From contig NZ_JACVOY010000004.1 in assembly GCF_018882185.1 (NCBI RefSeq), forward strand, positions 62,001-126,000: a DNA stretch of 64,000 nt. The letters run 5' to 3'. The stretch comes from Polynucleobacter sp. AP-Latsch-80-C2. GTDB lineage: Bacteria; Pseudomonadota; Gammaproteobacteria; Burkholderiales; Burkholderiaceae. The notes beneath the pieces are model-generated. The model worked only from the letters and a program-made list of their open reading frames with translations, was not told the origin of the DNA and did no database searches. The position numbers and the translations under genes were made by a program. This document shows positions 36,669 through 45,441 of this stretch, one piece after another. Each line of letters begins with the position of its first letter. Position 1 is the first letter of the stretch.

Positions 36669-38039
36669 TTAGCTCGCTGCAGTCTCTAGAATTTTCTTGA
36701 CTGCTTGATTGACTCCAATAGGAGTGCCGCTCACTTGATTGAGATTTTTTTGCTGCCAATCGAGCCAGATCTTTTCTAGTGTCATCGCCAAACTTGCCTC
36801 ATCCCCACTAATACTCAAATAGGAATTGCGCTCGAGCAGCATTTGATCGAGTTGTGGATTGCGATGCGTAATTGCCCACATAGGACGCTGCGCCCAGAGA
36901 TAGTCATAAAACTTGGAGGGGATGTACTCAGCACACTCCTCACCCGTACCATGCAGCAGAATCAAGACATCAGCCTGCTGCATCTTCTCCACCACGCGCT
37001 CACGTCCTGATAAGCCTGTAACGGGATCCTTTTCAAGACGCCCATGAGCCAACAGAACATCTTGATAGCCATACTCCTCAATCGCTTGCACTGAATAGCT
37101 ATCTAAGGGCGCGCCGTAAGCATGTACACGAATAGCCGATCTGGCTTGTGGGTATTTTTTGAGTAATTCGTTTAGGGCTTTCAAAATCACCGACAAACTA
37201 CGGTCTTTTGCTAAAGAACCAAAGTGGCACAGATTTAAATGCTCTGAGTAAGCATGTCCTGCTTGAATATTTTTTGCACCCGGCGGTTCTGCTCCTGGCA
37301 TCACTACAAAGCCATGAGCGTTAGCTACCGTATTGAGATTGGTATTGCGCACTTTGGCGTAATGCAGGGCGCCATCGGTAAACCACCAAACAAAATCAGA
37401 ATACTTGCAAAGCTGACTTTCTAAAAAGTGGCGAAAGCGTGCATCACGATTCTTTGGCTTTATTGCACCATCATCTCCAGGACTCTGACGGATGACTAGA
37501 GGATCATGCACTTCAGAAATTAATTTAATCCCGGTAGCTCTTTTGAGCCAGACACCAGCTAAATGAGCGGACCATGCACTACCTACCGAAAAGACAACAT
37601 CTACTTTGCCTTCTTTAATTAACCTGCGCCCATGGATAAAGGCTGGCAGAGCCCAAGACCATTGACTGGAGTAACCCAAACAAAGCTTCTCAATGGCAAT
37701 GAATGGGGCGAGCAGCCAGGAAACAGTGCGCGTCGTGATCTTATAGAAAAGACCACGCCCATATTTATTAGCAATCCAATGACGAAAGTCAAAACGAAAG
37801 CCTGAAGGACCCCAGGCTAAAAACTGATAGTGAGGAAAACGTTGATCTTTGATTCCAGTAATGGCACTGAACACAAATGGCTCTACACCAGCATCGAGTA
37901 AATAAGGAATCTTGTCGGTAATGGTTAAGCTTGCAGCGCGGCCATCCATATTGAAAGCATGCGTCAGAATCAGCCAACGCTTTTGCTGCAGCACTTTAGG
38001 AATTTGCACAGTATTTTCTACTGTTTGAGAAATACTCAC
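36669..38039 (-). CDS. Glycosyltransferase of GT-B type (GT4-like)
   Basis: This 456-residue protein has a two-domain layout: N-terminal WLILTHAFNMDGRAASLT and VDVVFSVGSAWSAHLAGVWLKR, then a C-terminal donor domain with LCHFGSLAKDRSLSVILKAL, a DVLILLHGTGEECAEYIPSK block and KFYDYLWAQRPMWAITHRN. It starts with GTG nine bases after pyrB, on the same strand, so it may be read from the pyrimidine operon. Donor and acceptor are unknown; a role at the end of the glycan locus is inferred. Confidence 0.75.
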   Translation of the reverse strand: MSISQTVENTVQIPKVLQQKRWLILTHAFNMDGRAASLTITDKIPYLLDAGVEPFVFSAITGIKDQRFPHYQFLAWGPSGFRFDFRHWIANKYGRGLFYKITTRTVSWLLAPFIAIEKLCLGYSSQWSWALPAFIHGRRLIKEGKVDVVFSVGSAWSAHLAGVWLKRATGIKLISEVHDPLVIRQSPGDDGAIKPKNRDARFRHFLESQLCKYSDFVWWFTDGALHYAKVRNTNLNTVANAHGFVVMPGAEPPGAKNIQAGHAYSEHLNLCHFGSLAKDRSLSVILKALNELLKKYPQARSAIRVHAYGAPLDSYSVQAIEEYGYQDVLLAHGRLEKDPVTGLSGRERVVEKMQQADVLILLHGTGEECAEYIPSKFYDYLWAQRPMWAITHRNPQLDQMLLERNSYLSISGDEASLAMTLEKIWLDWQQKNLNQVSGTPIGVNQAVKKILETAAS

Positions 38040-38048
38040 CGCGGCTTT

Positions 38049-39029
38049 CTAGTTACCAGCAACGATCGACATGACCGCCATGCGCACAGCAATTCCAAAG
38101 GTCACTTGATTCAGAATGACCGACTGTGGACCATCGGCAACCACTGAATCAATCTCAACCCCGCGGTTCATTGGACCTGGGTGCATCACGATGGCATCTG
38201 GCTTGGCTAGTGCTAAGCGAGTCAGTGTCAGGCCATACTGCTTAAAGAAGGCATCGCCCTCAGGAACCTGACCTACTTCCATGCGCTCCTTTTGAATACG
38301 CAGCGTCATTACGACATCCACACCTTTTAAGCCCTCTTCCATGCTGTGGAACACTTTCACACCCAACATGTCTAAATCGCTCGGCAAGAGACTCTCTGGC
38401 CCAATGACTCGAATATCCTCGCAACCCAAAGTGGTTAATGCGTGGATATTAGATTTGGCTACTCGGCTATGAACGACATCACCAACAATGGCGACTTTTA
38501 AACCGCGGAAGTCTTGCTTGAAATGGCGCATGGTGTACATGTCCAACAATCCCTGAGTGGGGTGTTGATGACTTCCATCTCCAGCATTGACCACGTGCAC
38601 ATGTGCAGGGACATGGTTTGCTATTTCAATAGGCGCTCTAGAAACGTTATGGCGCACTACAAAGATATCTGCCTGCATCGCCACCAAGTTATCAATGGTA
38701 TCGAGCAAGCTCTCGCCTTTGGCAGTAGAAGAGGTTGAGATATCCAAGTTAATCACATCAGCTGATAAACGTTTAGCAGCAATCTCAAAAGTGGTTCTAG
38801 TGCGTGTGGAGTTTTCAAAGAACAGGTTGAAAACACTCTTGCCACGAAGCAAAGGAACCTTCTTCACCTCTCTTGCGGGATCAGTCACGCTCACAAACTG
38901 CTGGGCGGTATCCAAAATATGCAGAATCTGCTCTTTCGGTAAACCCTCTAGGGTCAGGAGGTGGGTTAGTTCCCCGGCGGCATTAAATTGATTCACGAAT
39001 TGACTAGTTTCTTTATTGTTTGAGCTCAT
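38049..39029 (-). CDS. pyrB: Aspartate carbamoyltransferase catalytic chain
   Basis: Second step of pyrimidine synthesis. The 326-residue protein has the carbamoyl phosphate site [19 protein letters not shown], the aspartate-binding [29 protein letters not shown] and [12 protein letters not shown] near the C-terminus. The start overlaps the pyrR stop (ATGA). Betaproteobacteria often have pyrC or a pyrC-like gene next; here a glycosyltransferase takes that place. Confidence 0.97.
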   Translation of the reverse strand: MSSNNKETSQFVNQFNAAGELTHLLTLEGLPKEQILHILDTAQQFVSVTDPAREVKKVPLLRGKSVFNLFFENSTRTRTTFEIAAKRLSADVINLDISTSSTAKGESLLDTIDNLVAMQADIFVVRHNVSRAPIEIANHVPAHVHVVNAGDGSHQHPTQGLLDMYTMRHFKQDFRGLKVAIVGDVVHSRVAKSNIHALTTLGCEDIRVIGPESLLPSDLDMLGVKVFHSMEEGLKGVDVVMTLRIQKERMEVGQVPEGDAFFKQYGLTLTRLALAKPDAIVMHPGPMNRGVEIDSVVADGPQSVILNQVTFGIAVRMAVMSIVAGN

Positions 39030-39529
39030 TCTGCGCGCTCCTCAAGCTGGAAGCTGAATTTGCCAGCGGCATCTTTTTCTAAAACCAGGATTTTGTGATC
39101 AGCCACTTCAACTGTTTCGCCGACAAAATTTGCAGCAACTGGAAGCTCACGATTACCGCGGTCAGCAAGTACCATTAATTCCACGTGTGCAGGGCGCCCA
39201 AAGTCGAATAATTCATTTAGGGCAGCGCGCACTGTTCTGCCAGTTAAGAGCACATCATCAATCAAAATAATATTGGCACCATTGACATCAAATGGCAGGT
39301 GGGTCGACATCGTGCTGGCGGTACGCAAAGCGGTCATCCCTTTTTCGGCATAGTCATCCCGATGAAAGGCGACGTTAATCACGCCGTAATGGGGCAATCC
39401 TAAATCCTTGGCAAGTCGCTCAGCAATCCAAGCGCCACCCATGGCTAAACCGGCCAACTCAAATGGGCCTTGCTGCTGCCTTTGGCGCATATTGTCTAGT
39501 AACTTTTCGTATAACTTCTCAGCGTTCAT
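39026..39529 (-). CDS. pyrR: PyrR-like uracil phosphoribosyltransferase/regulator
   Basis: A phosphoribosyltransferase of 167 residues with the PRPP motif [19 protein letters not shown] (about residues 88-106) and [16 protein letters not shown]. In Firmicutes PyrR binds pyr mRNA; in proteobacteria the role is less clear and uracil phosphoribosyltransferase activity is possible. I see no PyrR-type attenuator hairpin set upstream. It is in the operon algH-ruvX-pyrR-pyrB. Confidence 0.9.
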   Translation of the reverse strand: MNAEKLYEKLLDNMRQRQQQGPFELAGLAMGGAWIAERLAKDLGLPHYGVINVAFHRDDYAEKGMTALRTASTMSTHLPFDVNGANIILIDDVLLTGRTVRAALNELFDFGRPAHVELMVLADRGNRELPVAANFVGETVEVADHKILVLEKDAAGKFSFQLEERAE

Positions 39530-39561
39530 TCCGGGGTTCCGCCACTTATCAACAAATATTT

Positions 39562-39987
39562 TTAACTAACATTCTTGAGCATCTCTTTTGCAGCTAGCTC
39601 AGCAAAATACTGCTCCAAGATCAGGGCTGCTGAATACGCATCTAGATTGTCCTGCATCTCTGAATCGCCCTCCAAAACAGCGGAGGTATAGCGCTCATCC
39701 ACCCACTCTACGGCCAGATTAAATCTGCCATGTAGTTGATTGCCAAAGCGGGTGGCTTTTGCAGTCATGGCGTGCTCAGTACCATCTGGATGAACGGGCT
39801 TGCCAACCACCAGATAATCAGGCTGCCACTCTTTTAAAAGGATTTCGATTTCTTTGAAGAGGCCATCGATACTAGGAGCGGCAATGGTTTTTAATGCCTG
39901 TCCATTGCCAGTGACTGAATTTCCAACTGCTACACCTACGCGGCGCGTACCGTAGTCAAAGGCCATCGCCGTCATCGGCTTAGGCAT
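39562..39987 (-). CDS. ruvX: RuvX/YqgF, putative pre-16S rRNA nuclease
   Basis: An RNase H-fold protein thought to mature the 5' end of 16S rRNA. The N-terminal block MAFDYGTRRVGVAVGN carries the first catalytic Asp, and VEWVDERYTS and LDAYSAALILEQYF carry the later conserved acidic residues. I choose ATG at 39987 because GAGG lies six bases upstream; a GTG at 39999 would add four residues. The gene overlaps the algH end by eight bases. The product is 141 residues, a normal length. Confidence 0.92.
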   Translation of the reverse strand: MPKPMTAMAFDYGTRRVGVAVGNSVTGNGQALKTIAAPSIDGLFKEIEILLKEWQPDYLVVGKPVHPDGTEHAMTAKATRFGNQLHGRFNLAVEWVDERYTSAVLEGDSEMQDNLDAYSAALILEQYFAELAAKEMLKNVS

Positions 39988-40624
39988 GCCCTGCCTCACC
40001 CGAGAGGTCGGCTAAATTAAAGCCTAAATGACTCATGGTTTTTTGATAACGCTGGGTATAAGGCGTATTAAAAAGAATCTCACTCATTTGTTCGCGCGAG
40101 AGCGGCACATTCATCCAGCCATTCAGGGTAATTTCTTCTTCGAGTTGTCCTGCGCCCCAACCCGCATAACCTAAGGTCATTAAAAACTTTCTGGGCCCAC
40201 TGCCAGATGCAACCGCCTCAAGAACATCTTTAGACGTAGTCATCGTTAGACCACCCGGAATTACCAAAGAAGAACTATAAGAAATCAAGGGATTGGGTTC
40301 ATGTAGTACAAAGCCACGCTCTACTTGCACTGGTCCACCAAAGTAAACCGGTTGATCGAGTAAGGGAGCGATTTCGAGTTTGAGCTCGATTTTGTCAAAC
40401 AGATTTCCCAGATTCACTTCAGTAGGTCGATTGACTACCAAGCCCATGGCGCCCCTTTCGGTATGCTCAAAAAGGTAGATAACGGAACCCGCAAAGTTGG
40501 AGTCCACCATCCCTGGCATGGCAATTAAGAATTGATTGGCTAAGTGATCAGCTGAATAAGAGATCAAAGGGTCTGCCGTAGACGCTGGGTCTATTACTTT
40601 GGAGGCCTTCTTCGCCGTAGTCAT
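39980..40624 (-). CDS. algH: YqgE/AlgH family protein (DUF179)
   Basis: The 214-residue product has the family signature MPGMVDSNFAGSVIYLFEH, GAMGLVVNRPTEVNLGNLF, PVYFGGPVQVERGFVLHEP and GYAGWGAGQLEEEITLNGW. AlgH was named for a link to alginate regulation in Pseudomonas, but its molecular function is unknown. The pairing with ruvX is conserved in many proteobacteria. About 25 N-terminal residues precede the conserved fold. Confidence 0.92.
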   Translation of the reverse strand: MTTAKKASKVIDPASTADPLISYSADHLANQFLIAMPGMVDSNFAGSVIYLFEHTERGAMGLVVNRPTEVNLGNLFDKIELKLEIAPLLDQPVYFGGPVQVERGFVLHEPNPLISYSSSLVIPGGLTMTTSKDVLEAVASGSGPRKFLMTLGYAGWGAGQLEEEITLNGWMNVPLSREQMSEILFNTPYTQRYQKTMSHLGFNLADLSGEAGHA

Positions 40625-40646
40625 ATGCCTCTATTTTACAGAATAT

Positions 40647-41456
40647 CTAGAGTTTTCCTGTAATCCAGTAGGCTAAAAGCCCAATGAGCTCGTGCAAGGC
40701 TTTATTCCAGTTTTGAGCGCCTTCTACCAAGTCAAAGGAAGTCCACTGGAGGCGATTTGCTGTTTGGTAATCGACAGGCAGAGCCAAAACATCAAGACCT
40801 TGTTTTTGAAAGATCTGGAGAGATCGATACATATGACTGGCCGAGGTAATCACCAGCCAGGGCTTTAATAAACCTGCATCGGTCTTGGCTCCAAATTCTT
40901 GCATCATAGGCTTCAGATACAGAACATTCTCATAGGTGTTGCGTGATTGGTTTTCATAATGCACATGCGCCCCATCTAAACCCTGCTCTTGAATCAATTG
41001 CTTAAAAGCATCCGCTTCGGAGATCCCCTTGGGATTGACGCGACCCGAGTACCCGCTAAAGATCGAAGGGAGCTCGGGATATTTGCGGATTAATTCAAAT
41101 GCTTTAGTGACACGCTCAGCAGAGGAATAAATAGATATCTCTCCGCGATCGATAGCAATTTCACCGCCTTCTATGGCCCCGCCCAAAATAATGATGCCTC
41201 CCAAATTCCCATTGCCTACTTGGGAGAGATTCGTGCGAGGTGCGGCATTCTCAAGGGTTCTTAGAAAAAACTCCGAAGTCGGCAGATAAGCCACCAGACC
41301 TAGATTGAATATACAGATCCAGAGAAAGCGTTTAGCGAGATGGCTCTTTCTCAAAAGCAGAAATAGCAAGGCTAGTACCGCCCAAACGATGACCCAGTTC
41401 AGAGGTTCAATACAAAATTGCACTACCTTCGAGAGAATAAAAAATATCGTATCCAT
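40647..41456 (-). CDS. YdcF/ElyC family membrane protein (DUF218)
   Basis: A 269-residue protein with two N-terminal membrane helices (about residues 10-70, FCIEPLNWVIVWAVLALLFLLL and LWICIFNLGLVAYLPTSEFFL) and a DUF218 domain with GGIIILGGAIEGGEIA, NTYENVLYLKPMMQEFG and VITSASHMYRSLQIF. E. coli ElyC affects lipid-carrier use in envelope synthesis. This could fit the neighbouring glycan locus, but the substrate is unknown. It lies 22 bases upstream of algH on the same strand. Confidence 0.82.
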   Translation of the reverse strand: MDTIFFILSKVVQFCIEPLNWVIVWAVLALLFLLLRKSHLAKRFLWICIFNLGLVAYLPTSEFFLRTLENAAPRTNLSQVGNGNLGGIIILGGAIEGGEIAIDRGEISIYSSAERVTKAFELIRKYPELPSIFSGYSGRVNPKGISEADAFKQLIQEQGLDGAHVHYENQSRNTYENVLYLKPMMQEFGAKTDAGLLKPWLVITSASHMYRSLQIFQKQGLDVLALPVDYQTANRLQWTSFDLVEGAQNWNKALHELIGLLAYWITGKL

Positions 41457-41520
41457 GAATGCTCTCGATCTTAACCTCCCTTGCCAGCAAAAGCGGTAAA
41501 TAAGCCCTAATATAGGGGCT

Positions 41521-42999
41521 ATGCAAAAAGCACTTGTCTGGCTCCGCCGCGATCTTCGTCTTTATGACAATGCCGCCCTTCACCACGCCCTCAAAGAGGC
41601 TGGTCAGGTCTGGCTGGCATTTATTTTCGATACTGACATTCTGGAACCTTTATTAAAAGGTGAGTTAGATGCCAAAGGCCTTAAACACGATCGTCGTGTC
41701 GATTTTATTTGGCAAGGCTTACAGCAAATTGATGCTGAACTACGCAGTCAAGGTGGTGGTTTGATCGTTCGCTTTGGCAAGCCTACCGAATGCATTCCTC
41801 AGATTGCCAAAGAACTGGAGGTTAATACGGTTTTCACTAACCATGATTACGAACCTTCCGCAATTGCACGTGATGCGTCAGTAGCAACATTGCTTGAAAA
41901 ATTAGACATTGGTTTTGAAAGCTTTAAAGACCAAGTGATTTTTGAAAAGAAAGAAATTCTGACGAATTCCAGTACGGTCTTTTCGGTTTTCACCCCGTAT
42001 AAAAATAATTGGCTCAAAACACTGCAAGAAAAAGATTTAGCGGCTTATGACTGCACCCCGAAGAGCGGACAATTTGCAGCTATTCCTAAAAAGTTAGATG
42101 AGCCCTTTCCATCACTAGAGTCCATGGGATTTGTGGCTACTGGCATTGAAACCTATCTACTACCAGGCTCAGAGGGTGGCCAAGCCTTTCTGGAAGACTT
42201 CCTTTCTCGTATTGACCAATACCAAATCGGTAGAGACTTTCCAGCTATCAAGGGTGTGAGTTATCTATCCACACACCTGCGCTTTGGCATGTTATCCATT
42301 CGCGGCTTAGTCCGAGAAGCACATCGACGCATGCTCGCAGGTAGTATGGGTGCAACCATCTGGTTAAGTGAATTAATTTGGCGTGATTTCTACTTCATGA
42401 TTTTGGCAAATCACCCACGCTTGGCCAGTGGCGTTTCTTTCAAACCTGACTATGACAATATTGCTTGGGAAAGCGGTGCTACTGCGAAGAAACTATTTGC
42501 CGCCTGGTGCGAAGGCAAGACTGGCTACCCCTTGGTTGACGCAGCAATGCATCAACTCAATCAAAGTGGCTATATGCACAATCGTTTACGGATGGTTGTC
42601 GCCAGCTTCTTAACAAAAGACTTGGGGATTGATTGGCGCTGGGGTGAAGCGTATTTTGCTGAGCACCTCAATGACTTTGAACTCTCTTCAAATAATGGTG
42701 GCTGGCAATGGGCCTCATCGTCTGGATGCGATGCACAGCCCTACTTCCGTATTTTTAATCCCATTACCCAATCTGAAAAATTTGATTCTGAAGGTAAGTT
42801 CATCAAACGCTACTTACCCCAATTAGAAAAGCTCTCCAAGAAGTCGGTTCATGCCCCTTGGTTGGCAGGCCATATTGAGCTTGAAGCCGCAGGCCTTCTA
42901 CTTGGAAGAGACTACCCCCTGCCCGTTGTGAACCACGATGAAGCGCGCAAGAAAACCTTGGTGCGCTATAGCGTGGTTAAAAAAATCACTGCGGAATAA
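41521..42999 (+). CDS. phrB: Deoxyribodipyrimidine photolyase (class I CPD type)
   Basis: Repairs UV-made pyrimidine dimers with blue light. The 492-residue protein has the N-terminal antenna domain (ALVWLRRDLRLYDNAALHHAL) and a C-terminal FAD domain with TGYPLVDAAMHQLNQSGYMHNRLRM, VASFLTKDLGIDWRWGE and NNGGWQWASSSGCDAQPYFR. These match class I CPD photolyases rather than signalling cryptochromes. A light-exposed surface-water habitat would fit. apaH follows on the same strand. Confidence 0.95.
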   Translation: MQKALVWLRRDLRLYDNAALHHALKEAGQVWLAFIFDTDILEPLLKGELDAKGLKHDRRVDFIWQGLQQIDAELRSQGGGLIVRFGKPTECIPQIAKELEVNTVFTNHDYEPSAIARDASVATLLEKLDIGFESFKDQVIFEKKEILTNSSTVFSVFTPYKNNWLKTLQEKDLAAYDCTPKSGQFAAIPKKLDEPFPSLESMGFVATGIETYLLPGSEGGQAFLEDFLSRIDQYQIGRDFPAIKGVSYLSTHLRFGMLSIRGLVREAHRRMLAGSMGATIWLSELIWRDFYFMILANHPRLASGVSFKPDYDNIAWESGATAKKLFAAWCEGKTGYPLVDAAMHQLNQSGYMHNRLRMVVASFLTKDLGIDWRWGEAYFAEHLNDFELSSNNGGWQWASSSGCDAQPYFRIFNPITQSEKFDSEGKFIKRYLPQLEKLSKKSVHAPWLAGHIELEAAGLLLGRDYPLPVVNHDEARKKTLVRYSVVKKITAE

Positions 43000-43032
43000 A
43001 GGAACTACCCTCTTTCCGCTTTAAGATAGGGT

Positions 43033-43872
43033 ATGAGCAAGATCTATGCTGTTGGTGACATCCAAGGATGTGGGCCTTCACTAAAAGCCCTCGTTAAAAA
43101 ACTTCCCCAAAAATCCAAGATGATTTTTTTGGGAGACCTCGTCAATCGAGGCCCAGATTCATTAGGTAGTTTGCGTCAACTAAAATCCCTGCAAGAATCT
43201 GGTCGCGCTGAATGCATTCTCGGTAATCACGACTTGCACCTCTTGGCAATTGATGCTGGCTTAAGAAAAACCAAAGGTCTAGATACTGTCGATAGCATTT
43301 TGCAAGCACCCGATCGTACTGAATTAATTGATTGGCTGCGTAAGCGCCCCATGGCTCTCAGTAATGGCAAGGTATTAACTGTCCATGCCGGCGTACTCCC
43401 CCAGTGGGACTTACAGCAAACCATTGAGTGCGCCCAGGAAGTAGAAAAAGTTCTGCGTCAAAAAAGCTATAAAGATTTTCTAGCCAATATGTATGGCAAC
43501 ACACCCAATAAATGGAGTTCTTCACTAAAGGGACACGAGAGACTGCGCGTCATCACCAATGCGCTGACTCGTATGCGGTTTTGCACCCTAGGCGGTCAAA
43601 TGGAATTTGAGAGTAAAGAAGGGTTGGAGCAAGGCCCAGCAGGCTATATCCCCTGGTTTAGTGTTCCTAAACGCAAAACGCAAGATACCTTGGTCTACTT
43701 TGGCCATTGGTCTACTCTAGGCTTGATGCGGCAAAACAATGTGATTGGGTTAGATACAGGCTGCGTGTGGGGTGGAAAGCTTACAGCAATCGAAGTTGCA
43801 GAATCTGGCATCGATTCCAGAAAAGCCAAGATCATTCAGGTGGCTGGCTATGACCATCCACTCCGAATGTAA
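43033..43872 (+). CDS. apaH: Symmetrical diadenosine tetraphosphatase
   Basis: Hydrolyses Ap4A to two ADP and can remove Np4 caps from RNA. The 279-residue metallophosphatase has the metal-binding blocks AVGDIQGCGPSLKAL, FLGDLVNRGPDSLGSL and ILGNHDLHLLAI, then TVHAGVLPQWD. GLDTGCVWGGKLTAIEV is near the C-terminus. Length and motifs are standard. Convergent with hemL. Confidence 0.96.
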   Translation: MSKIYAVGDIQGCGPSLKALVKKLPQKSKMIFLGDLVNRGPDSLGSLRQLKSLQESGRAECILGNHDLHLLAIDAGLRKTKGLDTVDSILQAPDRTELIDWLRKRPMALSNGKVLTVHAGVLPQWDLQQTIECAQEVEKVLRQKSYKDFLANMYGNTPNKWSSSLKGHERLRVITNALTRMRFCTLGGQMEFESKEGLEQGPAGYIPWFSVPKRKTQDTLVYFGHWSTLGLMRQNNVIGLDTGCVWGGKLTAIEVAESGIDSRKAKIIQVAGYDHPLRM

Positions 43873-43884
43873 TGTGCTTTTACC

Positions 43885-45186
43885 TTAGAGTTTTGGAAAT
43901 GACTTTTCAGCGGCGGCAATAATTTCAGCCAGCACTGCATCATCATGCGCTATAGAAGTAAATCCAGCCTCATAGGCTGATGGCGCTAAATACACACCCT
44001 CATCCAGCATCAAATGAAAGAATTTCTTAAATGATTCGATATTGGTTTTGGTAACCGCTTCGAATGAATTCGGAATAGTATCGGCAAAATAAAATCCAAA
44101 CATACCGCCAACGCTATCAACTGTAAATGGAATTCTTGCCTTGTCAGCAGCCTGCTTCAAACCAGTCATCAGCTTTTGAGTCTGCCCCGTTAAGCACTCG
44201 TAGAAACCTTCCCTAGAAATAATCTCTAAAGTTTTCAGGCCTGCAGCAACCGCTACGGGATTTCCTGAGAGCGTTCCTGCCTGATACACATTACCCAGGG
44301 GGGCAAGCTTAGACATGATTTCTTTTTTGCCACCAAAGGCAGCCATTGGCATACCGCCACCCATCACTTTGCCTAAGCAAGTTAAGTCAGGAACGATACC
44401 TTGGAGAGACTGCGCCCCACCTAAGGCAACTCTAAAGCCCGTCATTACTTCATCGTAGATCAGCACGCTGCCATGCTTTTCAGTAAGACTTCGAATAGCT
44501 GATAAAAATGCTTTTGAAGGTTGAATCAAATTCATATTGCCGGCGATCGGCTCAATGATGACCGCTGCAATTTGATCGCCTTGCTTCTTAAATACTGCCT
44601 CAATTGCCGCTACATCGTTATAGGGCAATACGAGGGTGTGTTTTACCAAGTCTTGAGGAACGCCGCCAGAGGAAGGCGCATTCTGAGTAGAGTCGGCAAA
44701 GGTTAATAGTCCAGAACCCGCTTTAACCAAAAGGCTATCAGCATGGCCGTGATAGCAACCTTCAAACTTAATGATCAAATCGCGATTGGTGTAGCCGCGC
44801 GCTAAACGCAAAGCACTCATCGTCGCTTCGGTACCGCTAGAGACCATACGCACTTGCTCAACGCTAGGCATCAAGGCACAAATACGTTCTGCTAACTCAA
44901 TCTCACCTTCAGTCGGTGCGCCATAACTAAAACTTGTTTCAGCCGCGCGCTTGACAGCCTCAACTACCTCTGGATGCGCATGACCCGCAATCATGGGGCC
45001 CCACGACATAATTAAATCGATGTAACGCTTATTCTCTGCGTCCCAAAAATAGGGGCCCTTGGCTTTAGTAACAAAACGTGGCGTTCCCCCCACCTGACGA
45101 AAAGCCCGCACAGGAGAATTCACCCCTCCCGGAATCGTCTTTTGTGCACGCTCAAATAAAACTTCGTTTTGATCTACTTTTTCCAC
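43885..45186 (-). CDS. hemL: Glutamate-1-semialdehyde 2,1-aminomutase
   Basis: Makes 5-aminolevulinate from glutamate 1-semialdehyde in the C5 haem pathway. The 433-residue PLP enzyme has [28 protein letters not shown]-like [53 protein letters not shown] and the PLP lysine in [20 protein letters not shown]. It starts with GTG, with AGGA seven bases upstream. A frameshifted rubredoxin gene precedes it. Confidence 0.96.
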   Translation of the reverse strand: MEKVDQNEVLFERAQKTIPGGVNSPVRAFRQVGGTPRFVTKAKGPYFWDAENKRYIDLIMSWGPMIAGHAHPEVVEAVKRAAETSFSYGAPTEGEIELAERICALMPSVEQVRMVSSGTEATMSALRLARGYTNRDLIIKFEGCYHGHADSLLVKAGSGLLTFADSTQNAPSSGGVPQDLVKHTLVLPYNDVAAIEAVFKKQGDQIAAVIIEPIAGNMNLIQPSKAFLSAIRSLTEKHGSVLIYDEVMTGFRVALGGAQSLQGIVPDLTCLGKVMGGGMPMAAFGGKKEIMSKLAPLGNVYQAGTLSGNPVAVAAGLKTLEIISREGFYECLTGQTQKLMTGLKQAADKARIPFTVDSVGGMFGFYFADTIPNSFEAVTKTNIESFKKFFHLMLDEGVYLAPSAYEAGFTSIAHDDAVLAEIIAAAEKSFPKL

Positions 45187-45221
45187 AATGAATTCCTAAT
45201 GACTTCCTAATTATTGGCGGA

Positions 45222-45394
45222 TTAAATCGCCATCATTTCAAAATCTTCCTTACGCGCACCGCATTCTGGACAGGTCCAATTCATTGGCACATCGGCCCAC
45301 AAGGTTCCCGGCGCAATGCCTTCGTCAGGCAAACCTGCCGCCTCGTCATAAACCCAGCCACAGATAAGGCACATATAGGTTTTAAATTCCATGG
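45222..45394 (-). pseudogene. Rubredoxin gene with a 2-base frameshift
   Basis: From ATG at 45394 the frame reads MEFKTYMCLIC and then leaves the rubredoxin pattern. A shift of two bases restores GWVYDEAAGLPDEGIAPG, NWTCPECGARKEDFEMMAI and a TAA at 45222. The change is an extra TG/GT in TGTGTGG near 45357-45363, exactly inside the first iron-binding knuckle. Without it the product would be a 56-residue rubredoxin with both CxxC(G) pairs. As given, translation from 45394 stops after 37 residues. Rubredoxins are one-electron carriers. It may be a real mutation, a slippage site or a sequencing error. Confidence 0.8.
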
Positions 45395-45441
45395 ATCTTT
45401 TCTCCGCTTATTCTTGTCTTGCTTTAGTAATTTTAAAGGGC

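Noticed and set aside
38587..38991. Forward open frame of 134 codons inside pyrB
   Set aside because: Antisense shadow of a well-conserved gene, no recognisable domain or ribosome binding site.
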